NCBI GenBank assembly: GCA_017608295.1
Contig: JAFCGF010000084.1
Coordinates: 1-5,453, forward strand
DNA length: 5,453 nucleotides
Source: Candidatus Woesearchaeota archaeon
GTDB lineage: Archaea; Nanoarchaeota; Nanoarchaeia; Woesearchaeales; JAGVZT01
Direction of reading: 5' to 3'
Below the pieces are notes generated by a model. It was given only the letters and a program-made list of their open reading frames with translations, was not told the origin of the DNA and made no database searches. A program made the translations under genes and the position numbers. Shown piece after piece: positions 1-5,453 of this stretch; position 1 is the stretch's first letter, and each line of letters opens with the position of its first letter.

Positions 1-105
1 AAAAGTAAGCAAAAAAACGAAAATAGGCGAAAAATTAATTTTTATATATAGCTGTTTTTCAGTATATTTAGAAAATACATGCAAAAACATGAATACAGGA
101 ATACA
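1..105. other. AT-rich non-coding stretch, probable end of an integrated element
   Basis: I see no open reading frame or RNA gene here. The stretch is strongly AT-rich and holds a perfect 14-bp palindrome (30-43, AAAAATTAATTTTT). It also has a directly repeated GAATACA (91-97 and 99-105), with a third ATACA at 75-79. It sits exactly where the 5' half of the adjacent tRNA should be, and contains nothing resembling an acceptor stem or D-arm. By inference it is the terminal sequence of a mobile element integrated at the tRNA, and the short repeats could be integrase or excisionase binding sites. That role is a guess. Confidence 0.4.
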
Positions 106-151
106 TTGCATGGGGTGCAAGAGGTCGGAAGTTCGAGTCTTCTCGCCCCGA
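106..151 (+). pseudogene. tRNA-Pro(GGG) 3'-half fragment, probable att site
   Basis: The 3' half of a tRNA folds here without its 5' half. The anticodon arm pairs TTGC (106-109) with GCAA (117-120) around a 7-nt loop (110-116) having T33, anticodon GGG (112-114) and G37, as expected for tRNA-Pro. The fifth anticodon-stem pair fails (A105 against G121). A variable region AGGTC (122-126) follows, then a T-arm with stem 127-131/139-143 and loop TTCGAGT (132-138). The acceptor 3' strand CGCCCCG (144-150) and discriminator A151 come next. CGA, not CCA, follows. The matching CGGGGCG strand and D-arm are absent upstream. Integrases commonly use tRNA 3' halves as attB, and the anticodon stem-loop is a known crossover location, so this is best read as an attachment-site copy. 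It cannot be a functional tRNA by itself. Confidence 0.75.
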
Positions 152-163
152 CGATAGGAAAGG

Positions 164-200
164 CAAGGCTTACATGAATTGTAAGCCTTGTTCTATTTTA
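164..200 (+). terminator. Rho-independent terminator downstream of the tRNA fragment
   Basis: A perfect 10-bp stem, CAAGGCTTAC (164-173) with GTAAGCCTTG (181-190), encloses a 7-nt loop and is followed by a T-rich tail (TTCTATTTTA, 191-200). Its place 12 bp after the tRNA 3' end suggests it is the native terminator of the original tRNA-Pro gene. This supports the view that sequence right of 151 is the original host flank. Confidence 0.75.
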
Positions 201-203
201 TAG

Positions 204-227
204 TGGTTGAAACATTGGTTGAAACAT
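204..227. repeat. perfect 12-bp tandem repeat (TGGTTGAAACAT x2)
   Basis: Two exact adjacent copies of TGGTTGAAACAT occupy 204-215 and 216-227, just beyond the terminator and about 50 bp from the tRNA-derived att sequence. Tyrosine integrases often have short direct repeats (arm-type sites) near their core site, so the repeat may be a recombinase binding site. It could also be a chance duplication. The remainder of 228-340 shows no gene or clear regulatory signal. Confidence 0.6.
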
Positions 228-340
228 CGAACAATTTTGCAATCTCTTTCGATTAATTTCCAACAATCCTTTAACGAAAGTATTTTACATGCCTTTTTCG
301 GCAATCACCTGTCATGTCAATAACTATTTCCTGCTTTTTC

Positions 341-371
341 TTTGAAAAGCAACAGATTTGCAGTATATTTA
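341..371 (+). promoter_or_regulatory. Bacteroidota-type sigma promoter for the large exported-protein gene
   Basis: TTTG (341-344) and TATATTTA (364-371) match the Bacteroidota -33 TTTG and -7 TAnnTTTG elements, the latter at 7 of 8 positions, with 19 bp between them. Transcription would start near 377-380, only about 15 bp before ATG 394. The placement favours 394, not the in-frame TTG at 476, as the true translation start. An identical 11-mer (CAGTATATTTA) occurs at 60-70, but without a good -33 element. Confidence 0.6.
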
Positions 372-393
372 CCCAATCCCAAATCAAACAGCC

Positions 394-507
394 ATGAAAA
401 CATTCATTCATTTATTGCGAGCTGCAACCGCGAGCAGAGCGAAAGTGGTCAGCGAAGCAACCTTCATCATCCTGATTGCTCTTCTTTTCAGCACATTTAC
501 CCTTTAA
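394..507 (+). pseudogene. signal-peptide reading frame of the large gene, separated from the body by a +1 shift
   Basis: ATG 394 opens a 37-codon frame reading MKTFIHLL..., then a hydrophobic core (ATFIILIALLFSTFT), and ending at TAA 505-507. The body of the downstream protein lies in the +1 frame and begins with FNAQVVQ, a typical signal-peptidase site followed by a mature N-terminus. Skipping one base in ACCCTTTAAC joins the two as STFT-F/L-NAQ. The 1433-residue frame itself has a TGA at 473-475 directly before its first codon, so it has no proper start or signal peptide. I infer that 394-4777 is one gene. The shift may be a real mutation (CC to CCC at 500-502), an assembly error, or translational slippage at CTT TAA C, which resembles the prfB recoding site. 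Confidence 0.7.
424..462. repeat. 33-bp in-frame insertion in the signal peptide, flanked by GCAACC copies
   Basis: GCAACC occurs at 424-429 and 457-462, exactly 33 bp (11 codons) apart. Removing one copy with the intervening sequence turns the n-region into MKTFIHLLRAAT followed directly by FIILIALLF, an ordinary compact signal peptide. The inserted DNA is richer in GC and purine than its flanks and contains AGCGAA twice (441-446, 451-456). It adds the hydrophilic residues ASRAKVVSEAT. By inference it is a small inserted or duplicated element, possibly a member of a dispersed family. Confidence 0.5.
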
Positions 508-3500
508 CGCCCAGGTAGTGCAAATTAACCAAACCTTTTCATCCGATACGATCCTGGCTCCTTTCTCAGGATCAACACCTGTCTATTCACTTTCCATGTC
601 GGGCGGAGTAAACCTGTTATCCGATTCCAGCCTGGTACGGGTGGTATTGATCGACACCTATGGCAATCATTACATGGTTTATGAGGCATATCCGCTGATT
701 ACGCTTGAAAATGCCTTTGATACCCTCAATGCTTCCGATGAAACCACCTATCTCGATGGAGCGGTTTGCGACTCCCTTCGAATTGATATCATCAGCGCAT
801 TTCTCGATCTCGACAGCTTGAAACTGGATACGAATTACATTCCCAATGCCACAGAACTGCAGGCCCAGGCCAAATGGAATCACGATTCGGTGAAGATTGT
901 TATCATGAACCAGCGGATTGTGGAAGAGAATATGTATTGGAGGGCGGGGAGGAGCAATTTATCGTTATTGACTCATTTCGAGAAAGAGCAAAGATTTTCT
1001 CAGAGATACTTCCTGGAAGGCTATGATTTCTTTATTGGTGGTGTTTATCAACAATTAACCGGATCAATTCCTCCCGCTGCAACAGAAGAGATTGTCAGTG
1101 GATTCGATTGGAGAAAACGGCATTATGCAGATTATAATAATTCGCCTTATTATAATCCTTACGGTTACGGATGGATTACTTCATTGAAACCACAAATCGG
1201 AAGCAGTACATGCTGGGCATTTTCTACTACTGCACTGGAGGAAGCATATGCAAATCTCTATTTTAATAACAACCTTAGCCCAACTATCCCGCCGGGGGTG
1301 AATCATCAGATCAATATGGATCTCTCCGAAATGCAGTTAATTCGATGTTACGGAAACGACATATTAGAATGTGATGATCCACAAGATGTTGTTAATGTCA
1401 TGGCTTGGATTAATGATCATTATATGATGGAGGATGATTGTTTTCCCATGGATTGTACTTCTCCTCTACCAAATTGCCCGACTTCCTGGCCATCCACCTG
1501 TGACAGGATAATGACATCAGGATCATCTTCAATTGAAAATACGAATGAAGATGTTGTAAAATCAGTTTTGATAAAATACGGACCAATTTCATGCAAATTT
1601 ACTTATTCTACTTATGCACATCAAAGGGTTCTGGTCGGATATGGTGTTGCAAAAACGGGTGATACTGTTTACGAAGGTACCGGACCCGAAGATCCTCCTA
1701 TTATTCTGGATGAAAATTGTCCTTTTCTTGGTACAACAGAATGGATTTTTAAAGACAACAATAATTTTGTTCCAATACTGAGTCTTGAATATATGACATC
1801 AAACTTTAGTTACTATATGCACGGTGAAATTGACAGGCCTGTTAATGGAACCCAAACTCCTATTATATGTACAGATGAAGATGGAGACGGATACTATTGG
1901 TGGGGGATTCACTGGGATAATAATGGAAATCAGGTTGATCCTATTGATTGCAATTGCCCACCTGGGGTTAAGGTTGATGAAGAGGATTGTAACGATAACG
2001 ATGTTAATTTGGGCCCATACAATCTTTCTGATCCGGAAATTCCTCTTTATTCATGTATTCTAAACGAATGTATTACACAGGCCAATCCATTGTATATCGA
2101 ATCAGACGATACTTGGACAATCGGAGAAGGTGACAGGCATATAAACCAGGATATCATAATAAACACTGGAGTTACTTTAACTATCGAATGTCAGGTTTTT
2201 TTAACGCCTCAGGCAAAGATCATCATTCAACCAGGAGGAGTACTAGAATTGTCAGGCACATATATTAACCCTGCGAGAATAAGTTCAGGCTGCGGAGAAT
2301 TCTGGAAAGGAATCCAACTCTGGGGGGATCCAACTCAAAGACAAACTGCTGCCAATCAAGGACAAATAATAATTGAACATGGAATAATCGAAAATGCTGC
2401 CTGCGGGATCATGACAGGCAATCCGGATTATATACCGGAAGGAGGAGGACAGGGAGAACCGTATCCTGTTTATCCTTCAGGAGGAATTATTCAGGCAAAA
2501 TACGCGATTTTCAGGAATAATCATATTGGTATTGAATTTTACCCATATCGGGATGGGGATGACGCAAACAAGAGCTACTTGCGTGGTTGTTTATTTATCA
2601 CCGATGATGCACTTCTAAATGGCTCCACGCCTGATTACTTTTTAAAACTTGATGGAATTAACAAATTAGATATACATGGATGTACATTCCAAAATACCCG
2701 GGATGAAGATCCTCAAATACTTTATACCCAACGCGGGAAAGGAATATATCTGTACAATTCTGATATTTACATGAATGACACTATAATGGATTCTTATCAT
2801 TTTGATTTGATTTTTGAGAATCTGGAATACGGAATAAATGGACTTCACAGCGGTTTAGGCCCTGCCTGGCTGACGTTACATAATGCTTCCTTTTTCAGTA
2901 ATCAATCAGGGGTATATCTTTCCGGTTATCATGAATTAAATCCTGTTGCCATTTATGACAACGATTTTGACTTTTCGTTTAATTATGATAGCGATAACCA
3001 GTATGGGATTTACCTCGATCAATGTTCCGGGTATGAGGTTCAGCTAAACACCATGACCGGAGATTTAGAGCTTGATGGAAATCAATACGGAATTCTTGTT
3101 AATAATTCAGGAGCCCGGACGAATTATATCTATGATAATGATTTCTATGATTTGCATTCCGCTTTGCAGGGACAAAATGTAAACCGTGGATATTATCTCC
3201 CGGATATTGGTGTCCCCCTTCCTGAACCAGAACCTGAAACGGGTTTGTGCTTTAAATGCAACAACTTCTATAATTGTGTAAACGATATTATCGTGACCGA
3301 TGAAGATGTTAATCCCGATCCCGCATCAGGCATTACCTTATATCAGGGATGCGATAAAGGAGCTAATTCTCCTACTGCGCAAAAAGAACCTGCCGGGAAT
3401 ACATTTTCTGCCATTGAGGGGCAGACGGATCATGTCTACGATATTGATATGGATGAGAGTGTACACAATATCATTTATATTCATCATCATGACCATGATT

Positions 3501-4777
3501 ATTTTCGTGTTATCCCTGATAAAGAGGACTATGTGCATAATCCTGATAAAGTCACGCTGGAAGAACACAGAAGTCCATATGCAGTATATGATCCCACTGA
3601 AAGTTGCCCGGATTATGAATACCCGACGGATAACCTGGATTCGTTGGAATTTCTGTTCAATGAGTCAAAAGAGAAAATAGACAGCCTGATAGCACTGCTT
3701 GTCCAGATCGTCGACGAAGGATCCACTGAGGAGAAGAATGAAATGGTGCAAACAAGCTTACCAAATCAATCTTCAGAGGTATATCTTGATCTGATGGGGA
3801 ATTCACCATACCTTTCAGATACGGTTCTAAGATCGTCAGTTGAAAAAGAGGAAGTGTTATCCAATGCCATGATTACCGATATTATGGTGGCCAATCCGCA
3901 ATCTGCCAAAAATGATAACATCCTTACTGCACTGGATGAACGGTTCGTTCCTTTGAGTGACTCCATGTGGGTGGAAATATTAAAAGGAGTGGATACCGTA
4001 GCCGACAGGGAACAGATTGAAGCGGAACTTTCAGGCTGGATTCAGCTTAAAGAAAAATTGTTTAACGCTATCTGTAAATTATATCTCATGGATACTGTAA
4101 ATCAGGGATCCCAGGATAGCCTGCTGATTTTCATGAAGACAGATCATATTTTTTCAACCCAGTTTTTGCTTGCAAATTTCTACATTGACCGGAAAATGTT
4201 TTCTTCCTCGGATAGCCTGCTGGAATCTCTTCTGGAATATTATTCCATCAGATCCGGTGACGATTCCACCCGTCAACGGTTGCAGGAGTTAATCCCAATC
4301 CTCGAGGAGTTGTTTGTAGATACCGTCGGAAATCTGGTTCCCGACAGCGCCCAGCGATTGGAATTACTCGTTTTGTCAGAAAACCCGGATATACCAGGGG
4401 TTTTTGCAAGAAATATCCTGATCGCAAATGACTTTCTGGAATACAGGGAACCAATCTTTTCGACTTCATCCCTGAAAACGGTGAGACGGTACCGTTATAC
4501 CAGTTCCGCTGAAAATAAGTTGAGTTCTGCATATAAGGTTTATCCTAATCCATGTAATGAATATCTCACTGTTGAATCAATCCGGAATTTACACGCAGCA
4601 AACATTGAAGTGGCTGTTTTCAACAGCAATAATCAACTCATAAGTAGTCAAAGATTTCCTGTAAAAAGAAACATATTGATCCTCTCTTTTAAAGAACAGT
4701 CTGCAGGGATTTATCTTGTCCGGATTATTCATAACGGTTTGTCTGTTGAAACCCACAAAGTAATTCATCTGGATTAA
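476..4777 (+). CDS. large modular T9SS-exported protein with papain-like peptidase, beta-helix and C-terminal sorting domain
   Basis: The 1433-residue frame runs from a TTG that directly follows a stop codon. The likely real start is ATG 394 in another frame, so residue numbers here count from 476. In order: a beta-rich N-terminal domain (about 20-135), a prodomain-like segment (about 138-195, MNQRI...MYWRAG...GGVY), a C1A papain-like peptidase (about 205-445), an Asp-rich metal-binding module (465-515), a right-handed beta-helix (544-990), a His-rich patch (HHHDHD, about 1003-1008), an alpha-helical region (1053-1323) and a T9SS type A sorting domain (1353-1433). The product should cross the inner membrane by Sec and the outer membrane by T9SS, ending on the surface or released. 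Its substrate is unknown. It is probably co-transcribed with the gene 22 bp downstream. Oddities are the split signal peptide and the Asn-to-Asp change in the peptidase. The architecture is well supported; enzymatic activity is uncertain. Confidence 0.9.
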   Translation: MLFFSAHLPFNAQVVQINQTFSSDTILAPFSGSTPVYSLSMSGGVNLLSDSSLVRVVLIDTYGNHYMVYEAYPLITLENAFDTLNASDETTYLDGAVCDSLRIDIISAFLDLDSLKLDTNYIPNATELQAQAKWNHDSVKIVIMNQRIVEENMYWRAGRSNLSLLTHFEKEQRFSQRYFLEGYDFFIGGVYQQLTGSIPPAATEEIVSGFDWRKRHYADYNNSPYYNPYGYGWITSLKPQIGSSTCWAFSTTALEEAYANLYFNNNLSPTIPPGVNHQINMDLSEMQLIRCYGNDILECDDPQDVVNVMAWINDHYMMEDDCFPMDCTSPLPNCPTSWPSTCDRIMTSGSSSIENTNEDVVKSVLIKYGPISCKFTYSTYAHQRVLVGYGVAKTGDTVYEGTGPEDPPIILDENCPFLGTTEWIFKDNNNFVPILSLEYMTSNFSYYMHGEIDRPVNGTQTPIICTDEDGDGYYWWGIHWDNNGNQVDPIDCNCPPGVKVDEEDCNDNDVNLGPYNLSDPEIPLYSCILNECITQANPLYIESDDTWTIGEGDRHINQDIIINTGVTLTIECQVFLTPQAKIIIQPGGVLELSGTYINPARISSGCGEFWKGIQLWGDPTQRQTAANQGQIIIEHGIIENAACGIMTGNPDYIPEGGGQGEPYPVYPSGGIIQAKYAIFRNNHIGIEFYPYRDGDDANKSYLRGCLFITDDALLNGSTPDYFLKLDGINKLDIHGCTFQNTRDEDPQILYTQRGKGIYLYNSDIYMNDTIMDSYHFDLIFENLEYGINGLHSGLGPAWLTLHNASFFSNQSGVYLSGYHELNPVAIYDNDFDFSFNYDSDNQYGIYLDQCSGYEVQLNTMTGDLELDGNQYGILVNNSGARTNYIYDNDFYDLHSALQGQNVNRGYYLPDIGVPLPEPEPETGLCFKCNNFYNCVNDIIVTDEDVNPDPASGITLYQGCDKGANSPTAQKEPAGNTFSAIEGQTDHVYDIDMDESVHNIIYIHHHDHDYFRVIPDKEDYVHNPDKVTLEEHRSPYAVYDPTESCPDYEYPTDNLDSLEFLFNESKEKIDSLIALLVQIVDEGSTEEKNEMVQTSLPNQSSEVYLDLMGNSPYLSDTVLRSSVEKEEVLSNAMITDIMVANPQSAKNDNILTALDERFVPLSDSMWVEILKGVDTVADREQIEAELSGWIQLKEKLFNAICKLYLMDTVNQGSQDSLLIFMKTDHIFSTQFLLANFYIDRKMFSSSDSLLESLLEYYSIRSGDDSTRQRLQELIPILEELFVDTVGNLVPDSAQRLELLVLSENPDIPGVFARNILIANDFLEYREPIFSTSSLKTVRRYRYTSSAENKLSSAYKVYPNPCNEYLTVESIRNLHAANIEVAVFNSNNQLISSQRFPVKRNILILSFKEQSAGIYLVRIIHNGLSVETHKVIHLD
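1088..1810 (+). other. papain-like (C1A) cysteine peptidase domain with altered active site
   Basis: The mature-enzyme start motif FDWR (residues 210-213) is followed by Q240-I-G-S-S-T-C246-W-A-F, which matches the papain oxyanion Gln and nucleophile Cys at their six-residue spacing. DLSEMQLIRC (282-291) matches the papain LSEQ..DC motif. YGPISC and then H382-QRVLVGYG give the catalytic His at the normal distance from GYG. The third catalytic position, normally in WIVKNSWG, reads WIFKDNNNF, so Asn is replaced by Asp427 and the SWG stretch is missing. The loop between the GP motif and the His is also short. The domain may be weakly active, altered in specificity, or a non-catalytic binder. Confidence 0.8.
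1868..2020 (+). other. Asp-rich putative calcium/metal-binding module (MopE-like)
   Basis: Residues 465-515 contain CTDEDGDGYYWWG, a Cys pair (CNC) and then VDEEDCNDNDVNLGP. A DxDGDGY followed by DCxDNDxxxxP is the pattern of the putative metal-binding repeats seen in MopE-like and other secreted bacterial proteins. It acts here as a linker between the peptidase and the beta-helix, and probably binds calcium for rigidity. The assignment rests on motif recognition only. Confidence 0.6.
2105..3445 (+). other. right-handed parallel beta-helix region
   Basis: Residues 544-990 begin with the usual cap of such Bacteroidota proteins (TWTIGEG...INTGVTLTIECQVFLTPQ...IQPGGVLELSG...FWKGIQLWG). They continue as irregular rungs of about 20-25 residues rich in G-I, N and aromatic positions, such as YGIYLDQC, YGILVNN and HIGIEFYP. 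Parallel beta-helices typically bind or cleave polysaccharides or act as adhesin stalks. I see no identifiable catalytic site. A Cys-containing stretch (CFKCNNFYNC) after a Pro-Glu linker (LPEPEPE) lies near the end. Confidence 0.7.
3632..4450 (+). other. alpha-helical region of unknown function
   Basis: Residues 1053-1323 are rich in Leu, Glu, Ser and Asp with amphipathic spacing, for example SLEFLFNESKEKIDSLIALL and MLFF-unlike charged helices. One stretch (FLLANFYIDRKMFSSSDSLLESLL) looks like a TPR-type helix pair. Such helical regions between a beta-helix and a T9SS tail are seen in other Bacteroidota surface proteins, as far as I recall. No enzymatic motif is visible; a spacer or protein-binding role is inferred. 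Confidence 0.5.
4532..4774 (+). other. T9SS type A C-terminal sorting domain
   Basis: Residues 1353-1433 contain YKVYPNPCNEYLTVES, a middle strand region (IEVAVFNSNNQLISSQRF) and the end motif GIYLVRIIHNG...HKVIHLD. This YPNP...GxYxVxI...K order is characteristic of the type A sorting domain, which directs passage through the type IX secretion system and, in many proteins, removal and attachment to surface lipopolysaccharide. Confidence 0.92.
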
Positions 4778-4799
4778 TCTCCCAAAAATCATTATAAAG

Positions 4800-5453
4800 A
4801 TGAAAAGAATAGGTATCATCCTATGTATTTTAGGTTTATCATCCTCTATAATTGGTCAGGAGTGGGTGCGGGAATATGGTGATACAATTAATACATATAC
4901 CTATAAAGTATTTGAACATTATGACCATGGTTATATATTTAATGGGTATAAAAGGCGTGGTTCTGTACACCCCTATGGCTGGATCATGAAGACGGATATC
5001 AATGGCTACGAACTGTGGCATAAATTATTTGGTGATGAAACATCCAATTCACCCTTGTTCGGGATTGATCAATACCCGGACGGGGGATTTATCACCATCG
5101 GCCAGACGAGCATAGGCAGTTCCGACTGGTCGGCGTTGGTGATCAAAGTCAATGCCTGCGGGGAAAAAGAGTGGTGCCGGATTTTTCACACTCCCGGCCG
5201 CCAGGTATATGGCCTCGACATCCAGAGGGTTCCCGGAGGAGGCTCCATCGCCATGGTGGGCAACTGGGGGTATGATTATACCAGGACCTTATGGTTGCTG
5301 GGACTGAATGATTACGGGGATATAATCTGGGAGCAGGCTTATTGTACCGATACCATTTTCTGGGACCCGGAAGGTCAGCAGCTTTACCGTACCCGCGACA
5401 CCACTTTTATCATCACCGGGTATGTATATTCTCCGGATTCGGGACAAACGAAT
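4800..5453 (+). CDS. exported repeat protein, probable beta-propeller, 3' end beyond window
   Basis: ATG 4800 opens a frame that stays open to the last base (218 codons). Residues 1-19 or 20 (MKRIGIILCILGLSSSIIG, then QEW) form a classical Sec signal peptide without a lipobox Cys. After it come repeats of about 50 residues: HGYIFNGY...GWIMKTDINGYELW (about 43-73), GGFITIGQ...ALVIKVNACGEKEW (95-125), GGSIAMVGN...LWLLGLNDYGDIIW (147-177), and the start of a fourth (TTFIITGYVY). The pattern GGFxxxG...LxKxDxxGxxxW is common in Bacteroidota secreted proteins and suggests beta-propeller blades. A C-terminal T9SS sorting domain is expected but lies outside the window. There is no clear Shine-Dalgarno. 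The 22-bp gap after the large gene suggests one operon. GC content rises sharply after about position 5040. Its function is unknown. Confidence 0.85.
   Translation, partial: MKRIGIILCILGLSSSIIGQEWVREYGDTINTYTYKVFEHYDHGYIFNGYKRRGSVHPYGWIMKTDINGYELWHKLFGDETSNSPLFGIDQYPDGGFITIGQTSIGSSDWSALVIKVNACGEKEWCRIFHTPGRQVYGLDIQRVPGGGSIAMVGNWGYDYTRTLWLLGLNDYGDIIWEQAYCTDTIFWDPEGQQLYRTRDTTFIITGYVYSPDSGQTN

Noticed and set aside
1..151. Complete tRNA-Pro interrupted by an intron
   Set aside because: The 5' half (acceptor strand CGGGGCG and D-arm) is not found anywhere in 1-105. An intron would have to extend beyond the window, and the att-site explanation is simpler.
203..256. Short frame starting at GTG 203 over the tandem repeat
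   Set aside because: Only 17 codons, made mostly of the repeat itself, with no start signal.
617..883. Antisense open frames across the large gene (for example 617-883, 1410-1592, 3338-3568, 4248-4532)
   Set aside because: All are on the opposite strand of a well-supported coding frame, with no recognisable domains, signal peptides or start signals.
1868..2020. EF-hand or dockerin domain
   Set aside because: The DxDGDG loop is present, but the paired helix pattern and the second dockerin loop are not. The DCNDNDxxxxP partner fits the MopE-like metal-binding pattern better.
3300..3680. Same-strand frame of 126 codons, and another at 1824-2063
   Set aside because: Both overlap the main frame entirely, with an Ile/Met/Arg-rich composition typical of shifted reading of Asp/Asn-rich codons.
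4778..4799. Separate promoter for the second gene
   Set aside because: The 22-bp gap is too short and has no TTTG / TAnnTTTG pair. Co-transcription is more likely, although a promoter inside the upstream coding region cannot be excluded.

Overview
The window looks like chromosomal DNA from a member of the Bacteroidota, probably an environmental or otherwise uncharacterised lineage. Three things point there. A very long secreted protein ends in a type IX secretion system (T9SS) type A sorting domain. The promoter upstream of it fits the Bacteroidota TTTG / TAnnTTTG pattern. Ribosome binding sites are weak or absent. Base composition is AT-leaning overall but uneven.

Layout. Bases 1-105 are AT-rich and contain no gene. 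Bases 106-151 are the 3' half of a tRNA-Pro(GGG) gene without its 5' half, followed by a strong hairpin terminator (164-200) and a perfect 12-bp tandem repeat (204-227). The best reading is an attachment-site scar of a tRNA-targeting integrase, with the mobile element lying to the left of the window and the native tRNA flank to the right. A Bacteroidota-type promoter (341-371) precedes a signal-peptide reading frame that opens at ATG 394. That frame carries a 33-bp in-frame insertion flanked by GCAACC copies, and it ends at TAA 505-507 in the context CTT TAA C. The next frame (476-4777) then encodes about 1,430 residues of a modular exported protein.

The large protein has, in order: an N-terminal beta-rich domain, a prodomain-like segment, a papain-like (C1A) cysteine peptidase domain whose catalytic Asn position is occupied by Asp, a short Asp-rich metal-binding module, a long right-handed beta-helix, a His-rich patch, an alpha-helical region and the T9SS sorting domain. 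A second exported protein starts 22 bp downstream (4800 to the window end, partial). It is built of roughly 50-residue repeats that suggest a beta-propeller. The tight spacing suggests co-transcription.

How they may work together: both genes appear to encode surface or secreted proteins. No T9SS component, integrase, CRISPR array or complete RNA gene is visible. The most unusual points are the tRNA half-gene scar and the broken signal-peptide region, which could be a mutation, a sequence error or a prfB-like +1 shift. The altered peptidase active site is also notable.
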